Part shown: one piece after another, positions 45,596-57,429 of the stretch | Position numbering within the stretch: position 1 is the stretch's first letter | Layout of the letters: each line of letters opens with the position of its first letter | Assembly (NCBI GenBank): GCA_014904845.1 | Contig: MU119240.1 | Coordinates: forward strand, 1-64,000 | DNA: 64,000 bases | DNA from: Acephala macrosclerotiorum | Lineage: Eukaryota > Ascomycota > Leotiomycetes > Helotiales > Mollisiaceae | Reading direction: 5' to 3' | Program-made: the position numbers and the translations under genes | Notes under the pieces: model-generated | What the model was told of the DNA's origin: nothing | What the model saw: only the letters and a program-made list of their open reading frames with translations | Database searches by the model: none

Positions 45596-47610
45596 CGTGA
45601 CCTATAAGTAGGAGGTGCTTTGATTACGGAGTCGAGCTGATTGAATCAATTTAAGACGTCGTCGCGTCCTGCGTAACAACAGCGCTCTAAGTTTTAAAAG
45701 TGAATTCTTCTCGAATGTGAGGTCGCGATCTCGAAAAGTGAGTAGTTGAATTGTCGAAAACAAAGGCTTGACTTCTCCTCACGCATGCGTTCACATAAAA
45801 GTCCTTTCATCAAAGATTATTCGCCTTTTCCTTTCATCATAACTGGGAAAGGGGGAAGCTCGCTTAATTTCTGTGTTTTCCCTACATCTTGCCAACGAGA
45901 TAAAGTCTTCGAGTAAGGAATTTTTTGTTTTTTTGATGTTGAACAGCTTGCAAAAGTCTATTTCGAGCCAGAGGCATCCGATTGAGCAATACTCTCACAG
46001 ATAGAGACTCGCGTTGAATGCAATTCAGGATGATTTGATGGAGAGAACGCGAAGCGCTTTCCTTCTTGGAGAACTTCAATCATTCATGCTTCGGTATACG
46101 AAAGGCATCCATTATCGAGGTCTTGTGAAGCATTACCGATTTTAATCGCTCAAAGACCAAATACAAAGAAAGCATTAGTTCATAAAAGATTACCTGTTAG
46201 ATTCGCGGTATCACCCTTGACACACAGTTGCCTGCTTGGCCATTAGGAAAAACCCTAAGCCTGGGTTAAAGGACAGAAATTCCAACTCCAACGCAAACAG
46301 ACTTCCAATTGTAGAATAATGTGGAAATATCTTCTGAACGTAACTAAAGTTGCGCAATCGGATTGAAAGTGAGCTTCTCCTTTCACGTGGCTTGTTCCGG
46401 CTCAGGGACCCACATCCCACAACCTGAATTAGCAAAGGTACGTATAGATTTAAATAAGCACTTCTAAAACATAAGCCGAAACACATAAGACTCTAAAGCC
46501 GGATGACTATCTTGGTTAGCTTTAACAAGCGATGCACATAGTAACATCATTAATGAGCAGGAGTTGTGAATCCGTAATCGGCCCCTAGGAATAGGGTAAA
46601 GCAGGGTTAGTGAGATAGCATAGATCTTGTATTGAGAGACCCCCAATACAAAGGAGCGCCCCAGCTGAAAGTGTATGTGTAAGTCGACCTCAATCCCCAG
46701 TAAACTCCCGTAGTCCCCAGTAGAGTAGTCCCCCTTCTTTTTTCCCTTTTTTTTGCGCGCAAATCTTCGAGTAGATCCAGTCAAGAAATTTCATTTTTTG
46801 AAACAAATTGCTTTAGCTAGATTTAGCAAACTTGAAAGGGACAGGATGGCAGCTGAATTGAGCCTGATCTTTGCGATGCCAGAGAAAGCGGAGGTAGTGG
46901 CAAAAGACTCGATTCTCTTTTTCATAGCTTTTCTTGGTTACAAATCATGATACTCTTTTTTTTCTGCAATGAATTGAATTCGACTTTTGCGTCTTTGTTC
47001 GCTTGCTTCGTTTGAACTCCGTCGCGTAGTGGATAGGGGAAGCAAGACAACATGAAATTAACGCAAACGAAGTGTCGAGATATAACGGAGGTATCACAAC
47101 ACGAATCAACTTGCTTAAATGGAAGGGCCAGAAAGAACCAAAATTGCAGCTGGCCTTCATCGAAAATGCGCGCTTCCAAGCCAAGTTTCGAGAATCTTTC
47201 GACCAGACTCCTGGGAAATGCAAGCAAAAATATGGTTGTTCCAATTCCCGCCTCGTTGTCCGGCGCGGTGGTTTACTGAAATAGCTGCTCATATGCCAAT
47301 GCAGGTCTAGACATAATTGACCTGGTCTCTTCTCACATCTAGCCATATTCTTCTCGATTTTGCTGAATCCTCAACTTGCAGGACCCGTTACCAGCAAAAA
47401 CTTGAACGCTTGCAGAACCACCCGCCTTGCGTTGGATTTGGAACGGCGATTCATGACCTCTTATACACCCTTAACTTACAAGTACACTTTCAATATTGTA
47501 GCGTGCAATGCCCATCCCAAACACCATACAATGCCCAGACTCCGTATGTATCGATGCAATCCTCCAGTTCCACTATTTCCCTATTCCAGCGACATCATCT
47601 CCCGCCACTG
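45596..47610. other. 2-kb stretch without a recognisable gene
   Basis: Several overlapping short frames on both strands (46464-46784 minus, 46945-47346 minus, 47052-47310 plus) lack domains and start context. CTAAGCCTGGGTT near 46255 is a single telomere-like match and not a repeat. The SET gene promoter should lie at the left. Confidence 0.45.
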
Positions 47611-48155
47611 TCACCTATGCCGATCCTTACTCATCTGCCCCTCATCCCTCTTCGGGAACCCACCCACTCTCTCGGCCTTCTTCATGATGTCCCTCCCCTT
47701 ATCTCCATCTCGATCCTCAATCGGTAATCCCCACCACTCCTTATGAAACCTCTCCTGCTCTATCCTCCTCGCTTCTTTCGCCTCCCTGTCTTTCTGCCTC
47801 TTCAACCTCAATCCGAACCATTCTTCTCTTGCAGCGTCTTGCTCAGCCTGCGTTGCGTGTGCTATCATACAAGTATTCATCGCTTTGTTTTGTTCTCGGC
47901 ATTTGAATGGAGCCGTGAAGGTTCGTCCGAGAGCACAGTCTGCGAATGCTGCGGAACAGAATTAGCCAGCATTCAATTGAACCATGAAAACTATCTACCT
48001 TTTATCTCAGCAGCACAATAGCCCCGTACCCTCGCATGATAAAGCTCTCTGACCTGAGCTTCCTGCGCCGAAGAAAGCGGTAGCGGATTCCTCGACGGCA
48101 TGGGCAATAGCGGAACATCTTCCTCCTTTCCTGGAGGCGGCACCATAGCTGCCAT
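47611..48155 (-). CDS. CMC1: Cytochrome c oxidase assembly protein CMC1-like
   Basis: Twin CX9C protein of the mitochondrial intermembrane space, needed in yeast for cytochrome oxidase assembly and copper handling. Exons 48155-47999 and 47948-47611 (50-bp intron, donor GTAGAT, acceptor CCGCAG) give 164 residues. The coiled-coil-helix domain reads CAAEIKAFADC and CREQNKAMNTC, both with exactly nine residues between cysteines; the first pair straddles the intron. Upstream is a short Pro-rich lead (MVPPPGKEEDVPLLP). Downstream is a charged helix (LRLKRQKDREAKEARR) and a fungus-type extension longer than yeast Cmc1. A second Met at position 4 could also serve as start. Shares a 256-bp divergent promoter with UTP11. 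Confidence 0.9.
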
Positions 48156-48411
48156 GAAAATATGAACAAGAAGAAGCTTTGGATTTCTTCAAAAGCTCGA
48201 AGTGAAGATGCCTCCTATCAAATCGGATGTTTCTGAGGTCGAGAAGCTTGAGCTTTAGTACCGATACGGTTAGGCTGATTGCGGCCGCGTCGATGCAGGC
48301 TGGAACTTTTTCTCGAGGCTGAGAAACTTCAAAATAAATTCATGCGAGATACCCTCGCCCACCATTTCGAAGCACAACTCTGCCACGATTTGAGCCTCAC
48401 AACACGTCAAA
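48156..48411. promoter_or_regulatory. Bidirectional promoter between CMC1 and UTP11
   Basis: 256 bases separate the two divergent start codons, too short for independent promoters of usual length. It includes a NotI-type GCGGCCGC at about 48281-48288; no clear TATA box, as is common for housekeeping promoters. Confidence 0.6.
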
Positions 48412-49190
48412 ATGTCATCAATGCGAAATGCCGTCCAACGGCGCAATCACCGCGAGCGAGGACAACCAGAAGAGCGAGCTCGTCTTGGATTATTAGAGAA
48501 ACACAAGGTACGCCCATTCGACATTCTCTCCCCTCACTCCATCTTTCTAACAAAATACAGGACTACTCCGCCCGCGCTAAAGACTTCAACCAAAAAAAAC
48601 GGAAACTCAAAGCCCTCCGCCAAAAAGTCCTAGACAAGAACCCTGATGAGTTCTACTTCGGCATGCTCTCCCGGTCGGGACCTACCACACAAGGAAAAAA
48701 CCGCACCGGAACCGTAAACGGCGATCGCGGAAACGCAGTTTTGAGCCAAGAAGCGGTGAGGTTATTTAAGACGCAAGATCTAGGGTATGTGAGGACGATG
48801 CGGAATAAGGCGTTGAAGGAGGTGGAGGCGTTGGAAAAGAGTACGGTGGGGATTAAGGGGAGGGGGAGGAAGGTTGTTTTTGTGGATGGGGAGGAGGAGA
48901 TGCCGAGTCTGGAGAGGGAGAAAAATGTGGAGATGGATTGGGAGGATAATGAGGAAGAGGAAGAAGCAGAGGAGGTTTCGATTGAGGAGAAGAATAGGAG
49001 GAAATTACAGGCAAGAGAAGCTGAGAAGGTCGAGACGAGACTCACAGTCGCGCGAGAACGATTAAAAGCTCTTACAGAAGCAGAGCAAGCACTAGAGGTA
49101 CAGCGATTACGGATGGGGAAATCACCAGCGGTCGGAGAAGGAATCACTAAGGCTGGAGTCAAGTATAAGGTGCGAGAACGCAAGAGATAA
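48412..49190 (+). CDS. UTP11: U3 snoRNP protein UTP11
   Basis: Component of the small-subunit processome, needed for 18S rRNA maturation in the nucleolus. Exons 48412-48507 and 48561-49190 (53-bp intron, donor GTACGC, acceptor ATACAG) give 241 residues, close to the yeast protein. The N-terminus MSSMRNAVQRRNHRERGQP and then LGLLEKHKDYSARAKDFNQK, LRQKVLDKNPDEFYFGM and GYVRTMRNKALKEVE are the family signature. A Glu-rich stretch (NEEEEEAEEV) and a basic helical end (KYKVRERKR) follow. ATG 48412 is chosen because the conserved start follows it; a longer frame from 48279 reads through the intron and lacks family similarity. Confidence 0.94.
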
Positions 49191-49366
49191 ATATTAATTG
49201 GCCATCAGACATGACGAAAGCTGCATGCTGATTTTCTTCGACCATTTGACTCGAACGCAGAACAGATCTTCTTGGATCGTTTGCGAAATTATTTCGAGCA
49301 GAGAAGAGAAACCCCCCTTCTTAATTCCAGCGCCAAACGCCTCCCATCCAACATTATATACCCAAA

Positions 49367-51073
49367 TCATTTCTTGCTCCTGGTCAGGCATTTGCTGACG
49401 AAGATAATGATTTTTGCCAGCACTTTCACGGACGTTGTGATAGTCCAAACGAAACACTTGATCAGCATCCAGATCAAGCCGAAGAACCCCGGAACCTTCT
49501 CCTCTTTCTCCTTCTTCTTGGCATCCTTCACGCTATCCTGGCTTTCGAGATCCATTTCAAATTCTTCAATCTTTACGTCCTTATCTTTCTTGTTCTTGCC
49601 CTTCTTGGTCCAAGTGGATGACATTCTCTTAGGAGACATTTTTGGAGATCTTGGGGCAATTGATGGCGGGGCCTCGAATCTCTCGATGTTGCGAGTCTTT
49701 TCTTCTGCAATGGCTACTAGCATGATTGCACAAATGGCGACGTCGACGACGTAGAAGCAGTCGATTCGTGCGGCGACAGCAGTGTCGACTTCCAGGTATC
49801 CGGTTCCGGCTCCATCTCGAGTCAAGCGAACAATGTTCCGTGGTAATTCTGGATGCTCGAGGGTATACTCTACTCTGGACCAGGCAGGCGAGGACGCAAT
49901 GGAGACAATGAATGGCGTGGGGATTGCTGGGTGTACTAGGTAATACTTTCCACTATCCTCATCCCAGACCAGGCGCCCGCATTCTCGTTCCGCGGAAGCG
50001 ATGATCTGTTCGGCATCTGCGCGAGGTGGCCTATTGGCCAAGTCAATGACCAGGTCTGACGCTGCCTTGGGATACAGCAACGCTACAAGCCCATCATTTG
50101 GTGGCAGCCGTCTTGCTTCCTCTTCTAGCGTCGTACTCATGACTTCGGCGCCCTCCTTCGGTTTAGACGACGAACCAAGTTTCGGCGACGTACTCTTGTT
50201 CGACTTGTTCGGATCGAAGCGTAACAACGTCATCTGTGCTGAAGTAGAGGTAGGCATAAGGCGAAGGCTGTAGAAGGGTTGGGTGGCAGACGAAAGGGTA
50301 TGAACTGGCTCCTCAACATCACTGGTCATTTTTAGACAGAACTTCCGGCCCTCTGAATTCGAGACTTTCCATCCGTTGACGACCTTCCAGAATTCTTTCA
50401 GCTCATTGTTACTCGATGGTTCCATGATCGTCTCGTCCTGGATGCCTCGAGGGAATCGCCCTGGTAATGACCCAGAGATCCCCGGACTTTGAAGAGGACT
50501 TCTGCCGCTGATGCTTGGAGAGTATGGTCGTCGATTGATGATGGTCCTTGGGATATGTGTTGGGCTCGTCTCAGTGGGGAAGTAGGCTTGGTGCTCGAGT
50601 GCAATCTCGGGATTGTATCTGGGGAAGATGGAGTGCATTACTGGCTCCTCTCGAGGTGGGGTTGTGTTGATATTCTTGGGGGCAGAGGTACGGGAGGAGT
50701 TGCTGGTGCTTCGTACCAGAGTTGGAGCGTCCGAGAATGAAGTATGAGATCGGGGAGCTTGGTCTGATGGGAGATGAGCTCGTGGTGGGGTCGTGATTGG
50801 GGACCCGTGGTCTGCTTGTTGTGTTTGCGGGGTCTGTCGGCCATTCTGTGGTGTCTGTCTCCCTCCCATCGATGACTCTGACCGCCGCCCATCAAGAGCC
50901 GATTGTCTCCCATCTGAGGGGAAGCCTGGTGATTTCGATCTTTCCACAGCTGATGTAGGGTCTTGGGGAGTAATAGCATGTTGTCGCGTGCTCGGTTTCC
51001 TCGATGGGGTTGTCCTCTCCTTGGGCGTCGGAGGAAACAGCTTCAAGCCCATGTTCACTGGCTTATCAGGCAT
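49367..51073 (-). CDS. Conserved fungal protein with C-terminal membrane anchor
   Basis: No established function. Single exon, 568 residues. The first 210 residues are Pro/Ser/Arg-rich and likely disordered. A folded middle part follows (about 220-440) with SNSEGRKFCLKMTSDV, ALLYPKAASDLVIDLA, ERECGRLVWDEDSGKYYLVHP and SRVEYTLEHPELPRNIVRL. Then a hydrophobic stretch VVDVAICAIMLVAIAE, a Lys/Asp-rich linker (KKGKNKKDKDVKIEEFEMD) and a final hydrophobic pair (FGLIWMLIKCFVWTITTSV, LAKIIIFVSKCL) ending in basic residues. This suggests anchoring with most of the protein in the cytosol. Similar proteins in filamentous fungi carry unreliable enzyme names, which I do not adopt. Confidence 0.85.
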   Translation of the reverse strand: MPDKPVNMGLKLFPPTPKERTTPSRKPSTRQHAITPQDPTSAVERSKSPGFPSDGRQSALDGRRSESSMGGRQTPQNGRQTPQTQQADHGSPITTPPRAHLPSDQAPRSHTSFSDAPTLVRSTSNSSRTSAPKNINTTPPREEPVMHSIFPRYNPEIALEHQAYFPTETSPTHIPRTIINRRPYSPSISGRSPLQSPGISGSLPGRFPRGIQDETIMEPSSNNELKEFWKVVNGWKVSNSEGRKFCLKMTSDVEEPVHTLSSATQPFYSLRLMPTSTSAQMTLLRFDPNKSNKSTSPKLGSSSKPKEGAEVMSTTLEEEARRLPPNDGLVALLYPKAASDLVIDLANRPPRADAEQIIASAERECGRLVWDEDSGKYYLVHPAIPTPFIVSIASSPAWSRVEYTLEHPELPRNIVRLTRDGAGTGYLEVDTAVAARIDCFYVVDVAICAIMLVAIAEEKTRNIERFEAPPSIAPRSPKMSPKRMSSTWTKKGKNKKDKDVKIEEFEMDLESQDSVKDAKKKEKEEKVPGFFGLIWMLIKCFVWTITTSVKVLAKIIIFVSKCLTRSKK

Positions 51074-53157
51074 TTTGAAGGATGGTACAACGCAGTATCC
51101 CAGATACTACCTCAAATAATAATCAAAGGAACCAGCTCCTCGGGCCCGACTCTAAGGACCAGGCGCACATAGCTCCTGTTATACATCTCACGGTCATCTT
51201 TCAATGTGGATGTATGCATGTCTGATAATAGATACGCGCCTATGAGCTAAATTTGTTCTGCACGACTGATTGCGATAGAGCGAGAAGGTATCCTGAAATA
51301 GATTTTGGCTTGGCGAGTGCTTACCGCTAGCGAGTTAAAGTTGGTGGTTGTGGGGAGAACCCTTGTCGGCGGTAGGATGCAGGCGTTGAAGTGTGTGATA
51401 GTCGCGATGATTCGTGGAAATCGAGACGCCAACCGCTTTTCGCGGCCGATTCGTTGGATGCAAGGGTTCAGAGAAGCGCTGGCGATGCAAGGCGTGTGCA
51501 ATTGTTTCTGCTTGTGGATGAGTCGAGATCTTTTATATAAGGTAGAAAAATCTCACTTACGATAGCCAAACGCGCGCAAGTGAGTGCATGTGAGCGTTCT
51601 CGGTATCCTAGCAGGGTTGGGACATTCGTCAAGCTTTTTGAGTGGGAACTCATCGCAGGCATATCAAGGTATCCTTTCTTCACGCGGTCCCCTGTACTTG
51701 TTTCTGCACACAACCTGTGGATGATAATCACTTCAGACTGGTCTATCGTTGGGTGTTTGTTACTCGTGTTCATCTCTTCTTGATTTCAGATGGGCATCGC
51801 ATACCCAATTAACCCCATCTACCGCCAATCCATTGTCCAAACAACTCGCGTTGATTTCTTGTAATTTTCCCACTGTTGGTGTGTTTGTCATCAAGCCAAA
51901 TTATTTTGAATATGCCGACAGAGGAGTGGAAGGGGTCGTCACTTACACCTGTATCAAGAATCCCCTTCCCTTCCTCATCGAGCGATTCAAAAAAACACCT
52001 CACGCACTCTACCTCACGTCTCGCAAGCAGCCGCAGACAAATGATGAGGCTAGCAGTAGCCCTTAAAATAACCAGAGTTTGATTTTATCTTTGAGTTCCT
52101 AGCAAGTGCGAAATCATCGCGACAGCCTTTCTTGTCCGAGTCATAATCATTAGCGTCGATCCCCAAATCTTTCAGATTTTAATGAGGATCTACGAGTCTG
52201 ACTGTGTGACTCGAGAAAAATGATAGCTCTATTTCGCCTATGATTTCAACACTGACATTTCAATCTTGGATGGGGAGTCCCGGGATTAGAAAAGGTGGAT
52301 GTCATGGACTTCGCTCTTGATTCTGTTCTTGTTTTCTTTTCGGTTTTGAACAAGCCCAAATGACTACTCCGGATTCAATGAGGGAAGCAGTTGCTCTTAC
52401 GAGTCTTCACCCCTTTTCAGATCCTCGTATCCAACAATGACAGTCTTCAAGGTCTGTTAGCTTTTAGCAGTCTCGCCAAGGATGATGTATCACCCCCAGA
52501 AATGAGCGATTCATCTCTCGGCTTTCTCAATGGTTGCCAGCATCAGCATGTACCATTATTAGACTAAACTCTCGCATTATTGCATACTTTGCGACTACGG
52601 CAATTGCACACCGAACCAGGAACGACATCCACAAGGCTACACGCCAAGACCCCTAGCCTCGCAGCCTCACCAGCACCGAAGTTCTATCTCCACCCTTGCT
52701 CCGGCCCCGCATAACAGCCAGGTTCACTCTTATCAGCCCCTCATCTGCAAAACGCAATCCCCGCCGCCTCCAAAATCCTTTTACCAACTTCCTCTTTCAG
52801 CTATTTCTACAGGCACAGTGACAGCATTTCTGGCTATTGTCAACCCATGACCTCGCCAGGTACGAAAACGTTTCGCAGAGGGCCTGCGTCACCAAGCAAC
52901 GGAAAGCTGCATTCGAGGATTTGATAGGCGTTCACCGTATGCGGGTATGGTATGTAAGTGCACGCAAGCACGCAAGCTCGAAGGATGGGCGCGGCGTTGA
53001 TGGGACGGTGATAATCGTAATTAGTGATCGGATTGACATGTAACCAAGTGGCGGTGCTGCAGATCGCCGGGGGAGCTTCAAGAGCTTGAGCTCCTCTCTT
53101 CCTTTCTCCTTCTCTCTTCCTCTTTATCATCTCTTCGTCGCTGTGCTGCCCGTCAAG
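51074..53157. other. 2-kb stretch without a recognisable gene
   Basis: Promoter of the preceding minus-strand gene at left, promoter of the gamma-glutamyltranspeptidase at right (pyrimidine-rich CTCTCTTCC just before its ATG). Frames in between are short and overlapping; no domains or repeats were found. Confidence 0.45.
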
Positions 53158-55040
53158 ATGTTGTCGAATTTGCTCCTCCTCAGCCTCGGCTTTGCTGCTT
53201 CAATTGCACTAGCATCGCACAACTATACTCACGATGCTAAGCTTGGAGCTGCTGCCTCCGAGAGCTCAGTCTGCACAGGCATCGCAATTGACGTCTTGAA
53301 AGACGGCGGGAATGCTGCGGATGCTGTAAGCCCTCCCCCATTCCCACCCGCGTCTCATAACTAATCACGACCCAGATCATAGCCTCACAATTCTGCGTCG
53401 GAGTAATTGGCATGTACCACTCCGGCGTCGGCGGAGGAGGATTCATGACCGTTCGCTCCCCCAACGGAACCTACGAATTCATCGACTTCCGTGAAATGGC
53501 CCCAGCAGCCGCATACGAATACATGTACTCCTCCCCCTATGGCACTTCCGCCGAATCCCTCACCGGGGGCCTTGCTTCTGGCGTGCCTGGCGAACTACGT
53601 GGTCTCGAATACCTGCACACTCACTACGGCTCTAAACCCTGGAAACAACTCGTTGCTCCAGCTGTGAAACTCGCTAGGTATGGATTCCCAGTTACGAGGG
53701 ATTTGGTGAGGTATATGGCGAGTGCTACGGCCGGGGCATATGATTTCTTGACGTATGATGAGACGTGGGCGATCGATTTTGCGCCGAATGGGACGAGACT
53801 TGGGTTGGGGGATACGATGACAAGGAAGAGGTATGCGAATACGTTGGAGAGTATTGGGGAACAGGGACCAGATGCGTTCTATAAGGGGGCCATTGCGAAT
53901 GCGACGATTACGGCATTGCAGAAGCAGAATGGGACGATGGCTTTGAGTGATTTAGCGAATTATACCGTGCAAATCAGACCAGTGAGCAATATCACATACA
54001 GAGGCTTCAGAGTCTTTACAGGCAGTGCGCCGTCCAGTGGTGCGGTTGTAGCGTCGGTTTTGAAGATTGTCGAGGGCTATGATGTGAGTTCATTTTCACC
54101 TTCCTCTTTATTCTCATGTATGCAAAATACTAGCCAAATAGATGTCAACACCCTCAAACATCAATCTCTCAACCCATTACCTCGACGAAGGGATGCGCTT
54201 CGCTTACGGCCAACGAACCCTCCTCGGGGACCCCTCCTTTCTCACAAACCTCACCTCCTACCAAACAGGGATGTATTCAGCAGCCACAGCCGCCGAAATC
54301 CGCGGCCAGATCGAAGAATACCACACCCTGAACGTCTCCGCCTACGATCCTTCCAACTACGAAATCCTTCAAGACGACGGGACATCCGCCTCTGTAACAT
54401 CAGACAAGAGTGGCTTAACAATTGCAATGACGAGTACTATCAACACGCTTTTTGGGAGTCAACTTATGGTCCCCGAAACCGGCGTCATTATGAACAACGA
54501 GATGAATGATTTCAGTATCCCGAACACGACGAACGCATTTGGATATGCGCCTGCACCGGCGAATTTCATTGCACCGTTCAAGAGGCCGTTGTCTTCTATC
54601 AGTCCCACAATTGTGGAGTATCCTGATGGAAAAGTCTATAGTAAGCACATTCCACCTGATAAAACCAAGAGATTGGAAGTTTTAACACGCAACCAGTCTC
54701 CCACGCATCGGCCGGCGGCTCGAGGATCATAACAGAAGTAATCCAACACCTCTGGCACGTCCTGGACCAAAATCTCACTTCCGCCCAATCCCTAGCCCAA
54801 CCACGAATGCATGACCAACTCTCACCCAACCTGGTATCTTTTGAATACGGCTCGGAGACTTTCGGGATCGAAGGTTACAACAACGAAACTACGTCTTACC
54901 TCGCCAACGTCGATGGCTCTACCATTGGGTTTATGGCGGTGGGGAGTACGACTGCGCAGGCGTTACGGGTGTTGCGGAATGGGACGTTTGAGGCGGCGGG
55001 TGAGCCGAGACAGCTTAATAGCGCAGGATATGCGATATGA
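53158..55040 (+). CDS. Secreted gamma-glutamyltranspeptidase
   Basis: Splits and transfers gamma-glutamyl groups, mainly from glutathione; an Ntn-hydrolase that cleaves itself. Exons 53158-53325, 53376-54083, 54142-54640 and 54697-55040 (introns 50, 58 and 56 bp) give 572 residues, the normal size. A signal peptide (LLLLSLGFAASIALAS) precedes AAASESSVCTGIAIDVLKDGGNAADA, GVGGGGFMTVR, FREMAPAAA and GVPGELRGLEYLH, all family blocks. The small subunit should begin at the Thr of DDGTSASV, near residue 373, followed by MTSTINTLFGS and MNNEMNDFS. Oddly, the residue two after that Thr is Ala, where other enzymes usually have His. The C-terminal NSAGYAI has no retention signal. Confidence 0.94.
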
Positions 55041-55700
55041 GGAGCTAGAGATCGCTCTGGTTTATTTGAGGGGTAAGAAAATGATGTGATGTAATGTTGA
55101 AAAGAGAAATGAGGGGATGTGGCATGATTTAGACTTCTTGTATATATATACCTTGGCAGACCAAATCTAAATGAGAACAGTGTGCGGGAAAGAAGCACGC
55201 AGACTTCTGACATCTTTCCAGGACCAGGCTGTGGGAGTGCAGGTGTCACTTCTCTCATAAAATACCAATGACCTGGAAAGTTGAAGCAAGTTGGGTGTGG
55301 AGAATATGAAGGTTCTGGAGGTTGGCGTTGTCTTGTCCGCGCGTCGTCCCCACATCGTGACTTTTATCCCTGGGCACCAAGAAAGAAGCTTGATTCAAGC
55401 TTCCATTAACTTCCTCGGCCTAAGAAACCTGAAACTATTTACGAGTTGGCCATTAAGCTTAAATGCACCTCAATTCACCTTTCACAAGCTTCACAGTTCA
55501 ACCAAGGAGCAGGTCTAAAGGAAATAAAACCATTGTATTCCCAACCCAATAAAAGAAAGCATGCATTATCATCCACCATTTTTGCCTATGCTTCTTCTTT
55601 TCTTCTCTTCCCCAAAGTATGTGCATGAATCGAATGGACAAATGGAATGTATCACTCCATCCTATGCCATTCCTGCCATTAATCTCCTTCCTCTCACACT
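55041..55700. other. Convergent spacer, no recognisable gene
   Basis: Holds 3' ends of the gamma-glutamyltranspeptidase and GH72 genes. A TATATATATA run lies at about 55140-55150. No gene seen. Confidence 0.5.
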
Positions 55701-57429
55701 CTACAACAGAACCATGCCAAATCCAGTCGTAACAGCAAGAACCGTGAAACCAGCTGCATACTTCCAAGCACCAACGCTGGCACTATAGGTCATACCACTA
55801 GCATCACTCTTTTTGCTCGTCGAGCTAGCTGCACCTGTAGCCGTGGATCCTCCCGAATTAGCAGATGTAGCGCTGGCAATCAAACTTGAACAACTGCTTG
55901 CGGTGCTAGCAGCCTTGACAACTTGCGCTGCACCGGCGAAGTCACAGGCAGTCGAAGCGCTGTTCTGCTCAAGATAATAGGCATTGAAAGCATTGGACAA
56001 TTGCTCGGTAGCATTGCACATGGAATAAGCTCCATAGGTACCGGTTGTGGTGTTGCGGACAATTCCAGCGCAGGGCTTGCCTCCGTTGTAGCCGCAGACT
56101 TGGCCAAACAAGGTTCCGATCTCGGTAGTGTTGACTGATGCGGCAGCCTTGCAGGAGAGGGAGGCCATCATGCAGGAGCAGAGAGCTTGGTTGGGGGGTG
56201 GTGGGAGAGTGGTGGCTGCTGCCCAATCAGCATCGACAGTTGGGCAAGCTTGACCAGCTGTGTTGGTTGGGGAGTAGCTGGCAGATTGGACTGCGGTGGG
56301 TGAGACGGAGTGGATTTGGGTGGACCAGGCGTTGAAATCTGCGAGAGTGCTGACGGATGAGCCAGAGACTGAGACGAGACCGTAGTCGTTCTCTTCTTCG
56401 AAGTATTCGTAGACGAATCCTCCTGAGAAGACGGAGCTCATGTTGACACCATAGAGAGCTGCAACTTCGGTGAACTGTCGGCCAGCGGCTCCGCCTCCTT
56501 GAGTGTTGCATCCGTACTCAGCGAAGAATGCTGGGACGGAGTAGTTCGCGAATTCAGCAGTTCTCTCCGCATATCCGGAAGTTTCATAGTTGGAGTCGCC
56601 GCACCATTCGTAGATGTTGTATCCCCAGAAATCAATCTGATCCTCGGTAGGTCCGCAATTGAAGTAAGCAGCAACATTGGCGCGAACAGAAGCGTCGTCG
56701 TCTGCAGCATATCCAACACCCATTGCGTGGTAGTTCTTCGACTTAATGTATGCCTTGGTATCACGAACCGCAGCCTTCACGAATGCCGAAGCTCCGGTGT
56801 AGGAAAGATTGTTTGTGACTTCATTTCCAGCGAAGAATCCGATAACATTGCTGTATGATGACAGAGCATCAACGACGCTGGTATAACGTGCGTACAATTC
56901 GGTGTTCCATTGTGGATCCTCGCGATTGATTGAAAGGTTCGGTTCTCCAAGATCACTGATCACGTAGATACCGGCAGCATCAAGAGCCTGCATGCAAGTA
57001 TCGTGGTTTTGGGTGGGATCGATGGCATAGGTACGGATTGTGTTCGCGCCGAGCTTTTGAAGGTAAGGGATATCGCGAGTGCAGGAAGCAGAATCGGCGA
57101 GAGGGTCAGTGTATCCGGTGCTCTGTTGATCGAGATGTCAGCAAACAATATTGATGTTGGCACACGATCACTTACATTGTCACCAGATGTGCTTCCACCT
57201 CCAGCGCTGGCGATACCTTGTTGATATGCTACACCCTTAATGAAGAATTGAGTGCCATTGTTACTGTAGAAGAACTTGGAGCCCTGATATAATCGTCAGT
57301 TCAATGTCCGGACCTATCCTGGTACAATTGACATGCCTTGATAACAATCGAAGGGAGAGTGGCAGACACGCCATTGAAGAGAATCGACGAAGCCGCTAAC
57401 AGCGAAACGAGAGGGGTAGATCTTCCCAT
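55701..57429 (-). CDS. GPI-anchored beta-1,3-glucanosyltransferase (GH72, Gas/Gel type)
   Basis: Elongates and branches wall beta-1,3-glucan at the outer plasma membrane. Exons 57429-57337, 57283-57176 and 57122-55701 (both introns 53 bp) give 540 residues. Signal peptide VSLLAASSILFNGVSA, then SKFFYSNNGTQFFIKGVAYQ, the family start. Catalytic glutamates are in FFAGNEVTNN (near 168) and FFAEYGCNTQ (near 269). A cysteine-rich X8/CBM43 module follows (QALCSCMMASLSC, GQVCGYNGGKPC, YSMCNATEQLS), then a Ser/Ala stalk and a C-terminal hydrophobic GPI signal. The first intron begins GC rather than GT (AAG|GCATGT ... ATATCAG); no GT donor keeps the conserved KGSKFFYSN join. Confidence 0.95.

Noticed and set aside
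46250..46270. Telomere-like CCCTAAGCCTGGGTT
   Set aside because: Single imperfect occurrence, no array; chance.
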